Shown here piece after piece: positions 26,640-38,800 of a stretch of DNA of 64,000 nucleotides. This stretch comes from Mimachlamys varia (taxonomy: Eukaryota > Mollusca > Bivalvia > Pectinida > Pectinidae): the NCBI GenBank assembly GCA_947623455.1, contig OX392530.1:1463501-1527500 (forward strand). The letters are read 5' to 3'. The first letter of the stretch is position 1. The number at the start of each line of letters is the position of its first letter. The position numbers and the translations under genes were made by a program. A model generated the notes under the pieces. That model saw nothing but the letters and a program-made list of their open reading frames with translations, was not told where the DNA came from and ran no database searches.

Positions 26640-27030
26640 TACATCCCATAGCCATATTCATGTGCAGGGCCACACCTGTATCCCATAGTCATATCCATGT
26701 GCAGGGCCACACCTGTATCCCAGTGCCATATCCATGTGCAGGGCCACACCTGTATCCCATAGTCATATCCATGTGCAGGGCCACACCTGTATCCCAGTGC
26801 CATATCCATGACCTGGGCCACACCTGTATCCCAGTGCCATATCCATGTACAGGGCCACACCTGTATCCCAGTGCCATATATCCATATGCAGGGCCACACC
26901 TGTATCCCAGTGCCATATATCCATATGCAGGGCCACACCTGTATCCCAGTGCCATATATCCATATGCAGGACCACACCTGTATCCCAGTGCCATATCCAT
27001 GACCTTTGCCACACCTGTTTCCCTGCTCAG
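26640..27030. repeat. 36-39-bp tandem repeat
   Basis: About ten copies of CCATATCCATGTGCAGGGCC followed by ACACCTGTATCCCAGTG. One sub-type has ATATATCCATATGCAGG. The unit length keeps several frames open on both strands, giving spurious 60-170-residue open frames. Confidence 0.93.
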
Positions 27031-27391
27031 CATTAATATACAAGGGCCAAAGCTCGTTCATTCCTTCACCACATTGATTGTCACATTAAGTATAAATATA
27101 CTGACGGAAGGATATGTTCTGTATTTGTCAAAATCAGAATTGTCACACTCTTCAAAAAGAAACAATTAAATACAGAAATGCCATAATTGCATGATTTTAG
27201 CACAAACACATGAAATTAAGGTTAACGAACATATCTTAAATCTGAATTTTATTTTGAAAGATATGACGAGAAATTTACTGTAAATCATATAATTATAAAT
27301 TTGAACTCTACACCCTATAATGATGAAAATTATCAAATTTTAGAAATAAAGATATTTTCTGAATCAATCAAATGTTACAGATTAGATTATC

Positions 27392-27615
27392 GTGGTCAGG
27401 TGGTACAGTGGATGGCACACTCGTTCACCAAGGCAGCCGGGGTTCGATTCCACAACCGGATATGAAAAGGTATATATGAGGTCACCTGCCCAACCACGTG
27501 GGTTTTCTCTGGGTACTCCATTATCCTTCAACAATTAGACCCCTGCGTACTTTCATCCGAGTCAACATGAGTGATTAGTATAAGATGAATAACTTGTTTC
27601 ACAATTGTTGTAAAA
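27392..27615 (+). mobile_element. tRNA-derived SINE, family B, copy 1
   Basis: GTGGTCAGGTGGTACAGTGG as an A-box-like segment and CCGGGGTTCGATTCC as a near-perfect B-box, then GTGGGTTTTCTCTGGGTACT and a tail ATAACTTGTTTCACAATTG before an A/T-rich end. Other copies at 28320 and 40488. Confidence 0.82.
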
Positions 27616-28199
27616 TAATTTAAAGTTTCCATATTATATCACACATTTCATAAGGTGTCAAGTACTGTACATCAATTGAATGGAAAACATATGAAATAGT
27701 AAAAGGGAAGTGTTGGAACATGTCTGATATTGACAAGTCTCTAGCATACTGTATGTTTAGTTCTGTGTCACCTGTTATGTAGATTTGATAACCAGTAAGT
27801 TTATATGACGTGAGAAGGACTAGTCAGTATGTGTGTATCAATGTGACATCGTACAGGGCCAACAACCTAGGACTGCATCCTTTTATTACTAGTGATATTC
27901 CAACACAGTTCAACTTTCCGTCTCGTACACAGATCCATGAATAAAATAACCCGACTGGCTCCAGGTTTGAACACATGTAGGTCTGTATGAATCTTTGTTC
28001 AACAAAAATCCACTAGTCATATTAGCATCATGATTCATGTATCCTTGTACACCGCAGGCGCCTTTCCAAACATTCCAGAGCTATTTATACATGTTCAGGG
28101 CCTTATCCTTATCATCGTATCAGTAAGCCGCAGCTCCCTGAGTGTCGTCTGCTTTAGTTTTACTTTTCAGGATCTACAACAGAGAAGGTCGGTAACATT

Positions 28200-28300
28200 A
28201 GTGATTGTTTACTACAATAACCTTGAAAGAGGGTCAAGGTCATCTATTTTAAGTAACCTAGAGCCCTTTATCCTAGCATACCACTAACCAATTTGATGCA
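28200..28300. repeat. Fragment of TCAAGGTCAT family
   Basis: ACCTTGAAAGAGGGTCAAGG, TCAT, CCTTTATCCTAGCATACCA: one isolated unit of the dispersed family. Confidence 0.6.
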
Positions 28301-28319
28301 TTGGAAGAAAGTGTTTAAA

Positions 28320-28528
28320 TGGGTGATCAGGTGATAGCTCACTTGCCTTTCACCAAGGCGGCCGGGGTTTGATTCCGCGATCAAATGTTAAAAGGTATGG
28401 CCAACCACTCGGGTTTTCTCCGGGGACTCCACTAAAAATGCTAACGATGCTAAAAACCCCTGAGCACTAACATCCAGGTGACCAAGATCAAGGATTAATC
28501 TAAGTTAAATTACTTGTTTCATTATATA
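28320..28528 (+). mobile_element. tRNA-derived SINE, family B, copy 2
   Basis: GGTGATCAGGTGATAGCTCA, CACCAAGGCGGCCGGGG, TTTGATTCCGCGAT and GGGTTTTCTCCGGGGACT match copies at 27392 and 40488. The tail ends at the foldback element starting 28529. Confidence 0.78.
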
Positions 28529-28773
28529 TACTGTAAACCAACTTATTTTCACAGGTCATTAATTTTTCACGTATTTAACGGTTGATTAAAATTTGGGAAG
28601 ATTAATCCCCGCGAAATGGTTTCTATCAGAGGTATGTCAACTGTAGGTGTATTGTACTGTACTGTACATAGGGTTAATGGCCGTATTTATCGCAAAATTA
28701 AATCGGCGCGAAACAGTCGTTTCATTTAAAAATGCGAAATTAAATCGCCGCTTAATAAGTTGGGTTTACAGTA
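28529..28773. mobile_element. Foldback MITE with TACTGTAAACC ends
   Basis: Left end TACTGTAAACCAACTTATTT, right end AATAAGTTGGGTTTACAGTA: inverted repeats. Internal CGCGAAA and TTAAATCGGCGCGAAA segments also mirror. About 245 bp, no coding content. Confidence 0.78.
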
Positions 28774-29668
28774 CTTTATTTCTTATTTCAGCTCTCAGAA
28801 CATCTTACCCTTGAACTAGACAAGGAGCAAAGGTTATTTCAGATAATTATGATAGTTCTTCATGATCATCTGAGAAATCTACTGACAAAGTGCACTCATC
28901 CTTGACCTTTGTTTCAGCAAATTTGACCCCCGAGATCTTGGATATTGGAAAATATAATTCATATGAATGGATTTGTTAGCCATTAATTAAGAATGCAAAT
29001 GTCATCACCCTTAGCCCTTTGTTGTTATTGAAAGATTTATGATTTGAGCCCTTTACAGTTGAAACATAAAAATATTATTGGCATCATTTTTTGATGCCCA
29101 ACAAGTCGTACATAAAATTCCAAACGAGAGTCGAACATGACATCTGTATTGTTACCTGTTGGCCACGATCGTTTCACTACTAATTTTGGTTCAGTCTAAA
29201 AACCAGAAACAAAAATTGCTAGTTTATATAATGATATGACAGAGTAAATACAAGTATTCTGATTTGCATTCTATTATCTTGCAAATTCAAATTTCTTCCT
29301 TACAATTCTTATCCCAGTGTGTGCCAAACTTTTAAAACCTTTTCATGACATTTGGGCAGATTATCCAAAAAATTTACAGGTCCAAAATAATTTTTTATAC
29401 AAAATCTGAATTAAACAGGAATTTCTTCAATTTTGTTAGTTGTTTACACCACTTATTTTGTTTCTGGTTGACTAGACGAAAAATTTGCCATGGCTTCCGT
29501 ATGACAACTAAAGAAACGAATACAAAACATTTTTCCATTTGTCCAGCGGACATTTGGGCATGTATTTAAAATATTTTACCGGTCCAAAATGATTTTTTCG
29601 GACATGACCGACGGTCAGACGGTGTGTGGCACACACTGTTATCCAGTTGGATTTTTCAGGATACTCAC
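28774..29668. other. Non-coding, downstream of HBS1L last recognised exon
   Basis: May contain the HBS1L 3' UTR or a tiny last exon. A repeat pair CATTTGGGCA...GGTCCAAAATAATTTTTT / GGTCCAAAATGATTTTTTC occurs near 29347-29400 and 29550-29600. No other coding sequence is recognised. Confidence 0.4.
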
Positions 29669-29813
29669 CTCCTCCACTAATCCTGCTGCTATTGTAGAAC
29701 CACTGTACCGCAACATGAACCTGCCCAGGTCTTTGAACTCTTTATACAGCTCCAGACACACAGGTCGTTCAAACTCTATTTCTATCACAGCACTTGTATT
29801 CTTTGTTAAACAC
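29669..29813 (-). CDS. HBS1L: HBS1L exon 16 (domain III, last recognised)
   Basis: After CCATGAAG. Encodes [40 protein letters not shown] and IAAGLVEE, then a strong donor GTGAGTATC in phase 0. If not spliced, [13 protein letters not shown] follows. Human ends AAGVVTEIKE, so a very short last exon is equally possible. Confidence 0.9.
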
Positions 29814-32800
29814 CTTCATGGAGGAGAAAATATATCTCATTTTACAACAAGTCTGCTTTCTTTTGTTTTTATGAAAAGAATTTTTGTAGCAACCAATGAA
29901 TGATTTCATGTGATGTTATGATGACTCAAAACATTGATACGCCACATTAAAACATTATTTAGTCCTGTAACAAGAACCTTTACATAAATCATAATTTCAA
30001 ACCAGAAGAAAAACAAACTCTGCATTTTCCAAAATTCTAAATGGATATCGAATGTAGTAATACTGTATAAATGGAATTTTTAGCAGTGTGGAAATTTTAG
30101 CTATTTTCCCTGGCATTAAATCTCCACGAATATATCCACACTTGAACATAATTACACAACTCAAACTCTAGAGTGTATGGATAGTATTACTGGTACATAG
30201 TGAAATACAGCATGACTGTAGAGTGAAAATTTCCACGCGTGAAATATTGACTTTTACTGTACAAAACTCATTGACACTAATGTAATTATTTTGTGACTTT
30301 AATATGAAAAGGAACAAAATGATTGACACTTAAAATGCACTGCTTATCCTTAAACGATACAAAAGAAGAAAACTAATATTAAGTGTGTAGCAATTACGTT
30401 TGTTCCTTTACTGCTGTCACTTACTTAGGTCGGTTCTTCAGCACCTCGCCCGAACTTTTATTGAGCTGACTGACGAGCCGTTTAATGACTGCAGGCTCAG
30501 TGATTGACTGGTAGTGGAACACAACCTGTTGATAAATACACAGCGGTATACATATTATATAAAATTAAAATACACAGCAGTATACATATTATATAAAATT
30601 AAAATTGTCATTTATACAAGAGGCACAGAGGGCCTGTATTGCCCACTTAGGTATTTATTCATTCAGATGACAAAAGATTCTAATTAAAAGTAGTAAGTTG
30701 TAAAGAAATCCCAAGGACAGAAACAGTTACTATACTGTTAGCATTATACATTGATGCATTGTCTAAAAATGACTGCTTAAACTAATTATCCGGTATATGA
30801 AGATAAGTTTTAATGTTCAGATCAAGGACAAACCAAAAGATAGATTCTGATAACATGACTTCATGTTCATTAAGCAATGGTATTATGGTTTTGGGATGGG
30901 AATCTAATTTAGTTTCAAAAGTATGATCCAGTGACTAAGTCATCAAGGGGTTGGTCAGAACCTGGAGCCGTCCTGGTAGCATAAAGGTATTCGCTTCTTA
31001 TAACTCAGCAACTGTATATAATTTTAGATACAACCAATGTAGTTAAAGTGTATGGAATCAAGCTGTTGCGAAGTTGTGACCCTGAAAGTCATATGGGTGT
31101 ATGGCCAGAAAGTCTGTATGAATGTATGGCCAGTAAGTCTGTATGAATGTATGGCCAGTAAGTCTGTATGAATGTATGGCCAGTAAGTCTGTATGAATGT
31201 ATGGCCAGTAAGTCTGTATGAATGTATGGCCAGTAAGTCTGTATGAATGTATGGCCAGAAAGTCTGTATGGGTGTATGGCCAGACACCAGGATTAAAATA
31301 TCATGACTTCATTAATCTCTTCATTCTGACATTGTATTCTATAACAGTGCATCACTAAAAGCATTACGCCTGTCACATGTTGAATATTGATGGCCAGTTG
31401 ATAAAATGTGTAATGTTTCAGAGAGATCAGTAAGTGTAAAATACATCATGGAATGCATGTAGTATCCCAGTATTGAAACCAAGCGGAAATAACTCTATTA
31501 ATTAATGGGTAATTTCAAAAACATTGCCCAAAATTAGCCAAGGTATGAAGCTAACACTATTTTGGAAATTGGATAAGGGCCTTACTTGGTCAGTTAGCAT
31601 ACATGAAACAGGTAGTCCTTTATTACAGAGATAAAAAAAGTAACACGGGCCAACATCTTACCATAAATCCCTTAGTTGCAGGTATCTCGAGATCTTATCA
31701 TAAATCCCTTGGTTACAGGTATCTCGAGATCTTATCATAAATCCCTTGGTTACAGGTATCTCGAGATCTTATCATAAATCTCTTGGTTAACACGGGCCAA
31801 CATCTTACCATAAATCCCTTGGTTACAGGTATCTCGAGATCTTATCATAAATCCCTTGGTTACAGGTATCTCGAGATCTTATCATAAATCCCTTGGTTAC
31901 AGGTATCTAGAGATCGTACCATAAATCCCTTAGTTACAAGTATCTCAAGATCTTACCATCAATCCCTTGGTTAACACGGGCCAACATCTTACCATAAATC
32001 CCTTGGTTACAGGTATCTCGAGATCTTATCATAAATCCCTTGGTTACAGGTATCTCGAGATCTTATCATAAATCCCTTGGTTACAGGTATCTCGAGATCT
32101 TATCATAAATCTCTTGGTTACAGGTATCTCGAGATCTTATCATAAATCCCTTGGTTACAGGTATCTTGAGATCTTATCATAAATCCCTTGGTTACAGGTA
32201 TCTTGAGATCTTACCATAAATCCCTTGCTTAACACGGGCCAACATCTTACCATAAATCCCTTAGTTACAGGTTTCTCGAGATCTTATCATAAATCCCTTG
32301 GTTACAGGTATCTAGAGATCTTACCATAAATCCCTTGGTTACAGGTATCTAGAGATCGTACCATAAATCCCTTAGTTACAAGTATCTCAAGATCTTACCA
32401 TCAATCCCTTGGTTAACACGGGCCAACATCTTACCATAAATCCCTTAGTTACAGGTATCTCGAGATCTTATCATAAATCCCTTGGTTACAGGTATCTCGA
32501 GATCTTATCATAAATCCCTTGGTTACAGGTATCTCGAGATCTTATCATAAATCCCTTGGTTACAGGTATCTCGAGATCTTATCATAAATCTCTTGGTTAC
32601 AGGTATCTCGAGATCTTATCATAAATCCCTTGGTTACAGGTATCTTGAGATCTTATCATAAATCCCTTGGTTACAGGTATCTTGAGATCTTACCATAAAT
32701 CCCTTGCTTAACACGGGCCAACATCTTACCATAAATCCCTTAGTTACAGGTTTCTCGAGATCTTATCATAAATCCCTTGGTTACAGGTATCTAGAGATCT

Positions 32801-35800
32801 TACCATAAATCCCTTGGTTACAGGTATCTAGAGATCGTACCATAAATCCCTTAGTTACAAGTATCTCAAGATCTTACCATCAATCCCTTGGTTAACACGG
32901 GCCAACATCTTACCATAAATCCCTTAGTTACAGGTTTCTCGAGATCTTATCATAAATCCCTTGGTTACAGGTATCTAGAGATCTTACCATAAATCCCTTG
33001 GTTACAGGTATCTAGAGATCGTACCATAAATCCCTTAGTTACAAGTATCTCAAGATCTTACCATCAATCCCTTGGTTAACACGGGCCAACATCTTACCAT
33101 AAATCCCTTAGTTACAGGTATCTCGAGATCTTATCATAAATCCCTTGGTTACAGGTATCTAGAGATCTTACCATAAATCCCTTAGTTACAGGTTTCTCGA
33201 GATCTTATCATAAATCCCTTGGTTACAGGTATCTAGAGATCTTACCATAAATCCCTTGGTTACAGGTATCTAGAGATCGTACCATAAATCCCTTAGTTAC
33301 AAGTATCTCAAGATCTTACCATCAATCCCTTGGTTAACACGGGCCAACATCTTACCATAAATCCCTTAGTTACAGGTATCTCGAGATCTTATCATAAATC
33401 CCTTGGTTACAGGTATCTAGAGATCTTACCATAAATCCCTTAGTTACAGGTAACTCAAGATCTTACCATAAATCCCTTAGTTACAAGTATCTCAAGATCT
33501 TACCATAAATCCCTTAGTTATAGGTATCTCGAGATTAAAAAGCACCACCCTCGCACGGATCCTGGTGGCACAGTGAATCGGATAGGCAGGATCACAGACT
33601 ACACTTCCTATAATAACAAAACATCGCAGATGAATCAAAATAATTGAACATTGTATTATATACAAAGTGAAAACGGAAATGTTGAGTGATCAGATTAGAC
33701 ATGTTTTCCTGAGCCGGTATTCATCCAGGATAAAATAATGTTACTTTAATGATGGCACCAAAATTCTTTTCAAAGTAACAGTGACCTAGTTTTTTTACCA
33801 TGAAAAATTTGAAATGTGAACTTGCACAAGATATGATGTTGATGAACACCAGTATGAAGTTTTGTGTCAATCAGTTGAGAACAAGTGTAATGTCTTCACT
33901 TGGCTGTGTTTAGGAAAAGAGTAAGAAACACGTCTCTCTCGTTCATTTGGTTTATTCTCTAGCCCATGAATTCACAATATATCCTCCTTTTTGGAGAGTT
34001 CTAACATTTACATGCAGATGACAGATTATCTCCCTTAGACTATCATTCTCTCTCTCACCCATCATATACCATACATACAGCAATAGTAACAGTGACCTAG
34101 ATTTTGACCACAAACTCGTACAAGACACAAGGGTGAAGTTTAGTGTCAGTCAGTTAATGTCTCATGTTTGTTCTGCAGCATTAACTCAATTAATGGAAAA
34201 ACGCCACAATGTCGTCTAAAAAGTCTCCAACATTGGAAAAGCCAGTGGAGGGAGATTCTCCCACATTGGGTTCCTTACAGGTTGGCAACCCTGCTAGTTT
34301 TAGACTGCAGCAGGTTGAAACACGAACTGGTACAAGAGATGTTGTTTGTGAAGTTTTATGCAAATCAGTCAAGAAATGCAGCCTGTAGAGCGGGGACGTC
34401 ATTCGCGATACATACATGTACGTACGTAATCCTTATAGAGTATAATTAACATGCATAGTTAATATCAACATTTGGTAGGGAATGATGTGGTAGAGACTAC
34501 GCACTACCAGTATTTTGTGATGCTACCACACACTATACTTTATCTGTCACGTTTTAGTGCGACCAGGAATCTGATCTCTCTGGCTTCTAACCTAGAAAAA
34601 AAGAACATGCTGAGCACAATCTTTAACTTGTAATAATATTTTCAGGCCCTGGAACTTCATTTTGTCACGACTACAATATAATTAACACTGATAAGTATAT
34701 TTCTACAGAACATACAAAGCCTATTTACATTTAGTCTTACTGGTGTCCCAAAAATTAATTAAATGAAAGGGAATTATGTATTTATGTGAATACAAAAGTT
34801 GAATAGGAATTTCTTAATAAATATCATTCAACAATTTAATTTTATTCAACTTTCAAGAATAAGGATAATTATTATGGAGTAAGAACATCATGTGGAACAA
34901 ACCTAAGCTGACATTTGTCATGTCAATTCCAGTCAAGGTCAAGATCACGTGGTCACCTGCGAACGCACACATGGCAGACAGTTCTCCCAGCATGATTCCT
35001 GTAATAAATAAATCAAAATGAATCCAATAACTCGACACACTTCTCTTTAATCTGTACACAATAAATAGCCAAGGAATTAAGCTGTGCAATGAAAGAGTTT
35101 CTATGACTGTTTAAGATATGAGAGAGTGATTTAAGTGTATTTAAAGGCATACTATATGCTACTTTCAGCAAAACTTAAGCAAAAGTCAAACCTTTTCATT
35201 GATTATTTTTTTAGATATACTTAAGATTTATTTAGCTTATTATATCAGCAATAGTTCATATGTCGATCACTCGCCTAAAAGCTACTGGCATATTAAACTA
35301 TTGAACTCATTTGAAAAATTCCATATCACATTGACACTCCTTTAACTATTAAGATCCTCGATCTATTTATACAGCAGCAGTTGAAACTTGTTACTTATAA
35401 ACATATCTGTTAACAGTTACCACTAATTGTTTTTATGATTATCTACACAATTTTACATCAGGGCTTTATGAAAAAGAAAGAAGTTGGACAAAATATTTAG
35501 CATTATTTGCAGATGTATATAACAGCAGTGGAAAGCACTGTGATTTTGTAGGGTTGTGTTGGTTATCAGTTTGGTAACTAGACCAGGTTGGGGGGGGGGG
35601 GAGTAATTGCCATTCCCTTCTGAGCTGCATCACTTACTACTTTAAACCTTTTTGAGGATTCACTTTCGGCGTTAAAGTTCACACTTTATTTTCAAATATG
35701 ATGTAGATAGCTTTGACCGTTCATATTTCTGGTAGATAATTATGATGTAGATACCTTTGACCGTTCATATTTCTGGTAGATAATTGTGATGAAGATACCT

Positions 35801-38800
35801 TTGACCGATTATATTTCTGGTAGATATGATGTAGATACCTTTGACCGTGGCTGTCTCTCCAGATGGCATGACCTGCACCTTGTCTCCAGTTTGTACCGAC
35901 CCAGCCCCGACTCTTCCTGTTACACAGAACCCTGCCCCCATCCCCTTGAACACATCCCCTACGGTCAGACGTAGTGGCTTGTCCAGTGGGCGAGTCACCA
36001 TCTTAAATTTATCTGCAAAGAAGCAAGGAAATACCAGGTAAGATATGAAAATCTCTCACTTCATAATCAGATAATATTGGGAAGATTTTAACCAGAGAGC
36101 GCCAAAATCTAAACTTGTGCAACACATGATGTTTGTGAAAATGTGTAATGATTCAAAATTAATTTAAGTCTGTACAGTTATCCTACACATTCTACATAAC
36201 CATACACATTCTACATAACCATACACATTCTAATTAACCATACACATTCTACTTAACCATACACATTCTGCGTCATCATACACATTCTGCATCATCATAC
36301 ACATTCTTCTTAACCATACACATTCTTCTTAACCATACACATTCTTCTTAACCATACACATTCTTCTTAACCATACACATTCTTCTTAACCATACACATT
36401 TTTCATAACCATACAAATTCTGCATCATCATACACATTCTACATAACCATACACATTCTTCATCATCATACACATTCTTCATAACCATACACATTCTTCT
36501 TAACCATACACATTCTTCATCATCATACACATTCTTCATAACCATACACATTCTTCTTAACCATACACATTCTTCATCATCATACACATTCTGCATCATC
36601 ATACACATTCTTCATCATCATACACATTCTTCATCATCATACACATTCTACATAACCATACACATTCTACATCACCATACACATTCTTCATCATCATACA
36701 CATTCTTCATCATCATACACATTCTAAATAACCATACACATTCTTCATCATCATACACATTCTTCATCATCATACACATTCTGCATCATCATACACATTC
36801 TTCATCATCATACACATTCTTCATCATCATACACATTCTTCTTAACCATACACATTCTTCTTAACCATACACATTTTTCATAACCATACAAATTCTGCAT
36901 CATCATACACATCCTACATAACCATACACATTCTTCATCATCATACACATTCTTCATAACCATACACATTCTTCTTAACCATACACATTCTTCATCATCA
37001 TACACATTCTTCATAACCATACACATTCTTCTTAACCATACACATTCTTCATCATCATACACATTCTGCATCATCATACACATTCTTCATCATCATACAC
37101 ATTCTACATCATCATACACATTCTTCATCATCATACACATTCTACATCATCATACACATTCTTCATCATCATACACATTCTTCATCATCATACACATTCT
37201 ACATAACCATACACATTCTACATCACCATACACATTCTTCATCATCATACACATTCTTCATCATCATACACATTCTAAATAACCATACACATTCTTCATC
37301 ATCATACACATTCTTCATCATCATACACATTCTACATAACCATACACATTTTTCTTAACCATACACATTCTTCTTAACCATACACATTCTTCATCATCAT
37401 ACACATTCTTCATCATTATACACATTCTACATAACCATACACATTCTTCATCATCATACACATTCTTCATCATCATACACATTCCATTTAGCCATACACA
37501 TTCTTCATCATCATACACATTCTTCATCATCATACACATTCTTCATCATCATACACATTCTTCATCATCATACACATTCTACATAACCATACACATTCTA
37601 CATCATCATACACGTTCTTCATCATCATACACATTCTTCATCATCATACACATTCTTCATCATCATACACATTCTACATAACCATACACATTCTACATCA
37701 TCATACACATTCTTCATCATCATACACATTCTACATAACCATACACATTCTATATCATCATACCCATTCTTCATCATCATACACATTCTTCATCATCATA
37801 CACATTCTTCATCATCATACACATTCCATTTAACCATACACATTCTTCATCATCATACACATTCTTCATCATCATACACATGAAACATTCTTCATCATCA
37901 TACACATTCTTCTTAACCATACACATTCTTCATCATCATACACATTCTTCATCATTATACACATTCTTCATCATCATACACATTCTTCATCATCATACAC
38001 ATTCTTCATCATCATACACATTAAGTCCTTAAAGGCTATTGAAATGTAGGCGTGTTTACGAGATAGGTGAAGCATCAGATATTGGCGTAAAATGAAAATG
38101 TTGAGAACAGAACTGGACATAACAAAACTACACACATTCAAGGCTGAGTCAGTGTTGTAAGCCTGAATTCCCTAAAACAGTATTCATAGTAAATATAATT
38201 ATGTACATCTTGTAATAGTGAAGCTCATATGTGCTCTGTAAGACAGATGTTTTGGCAAAGCTTTTATAATATGTTTGAGTTCAAGTTGCTAGAATATAAC
38301 TGACCTATCTGTTCCACCAGTGTATTGCCCCTGTACCAGGCAGACAGCTGGGGCTCCGACACCGTCTTAGCCAGGTTCTCCCCGCTCAACCCGCTACAGG
38401 GGATGAAGGCGATATCGGTGTCACGGTATCCCGCTGTCTTCAGGAAAGACCCCAGCTTTTTAGTGACTTCATCATACCTGTCCTGGGCCCAGTTTACCGT
38501 GTCCATCTTGTTTACAGCCACAATCAGCTGGGACACACCTGGATAACAAAGGGAATAAGCTCTAATACACACTGTTTAACCCTACTTTCGGGGGCCTATA
38601 TTGCTCACCCCTGGTTTGGTTTCTCTAAAATTGCTTCATCTATACTTGCAGCTGTTTTGTCCTTCTAGGACTTGACAGTGACCTTGCCAGAAGGGCATGT
38701 TCCCTGCACCAAACTTACCGAGTGACCTTGCCAGAAGGGCATGTTCCCTACACCAAACTTACCAAGTGACCTTGCCAGAAGGGCATGTTCCCTACACCAA

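Noticed and set aside
26618..27169. Long overlapping open frames on both strands (up to 169 codons)
   Set aside because: They lie wholly in the 36-39-bp tandem array; the unit length keeps frames open. No splice context or family resemblance.
27392..27470. tRNA gene
   Set aside because: A and B boxes are present, but the sequence does not fold into a clear tRNA cloverleaf by eye, and near-copies with a shared body occur at 28320 and 40488, as in a SINE.
36348..37539. Repetitive peptides rich in [15 protein letters not shown]
   Set aside because: By-product of the 19-bp array in an HBS1L intron; the same peptide arises in all frames.
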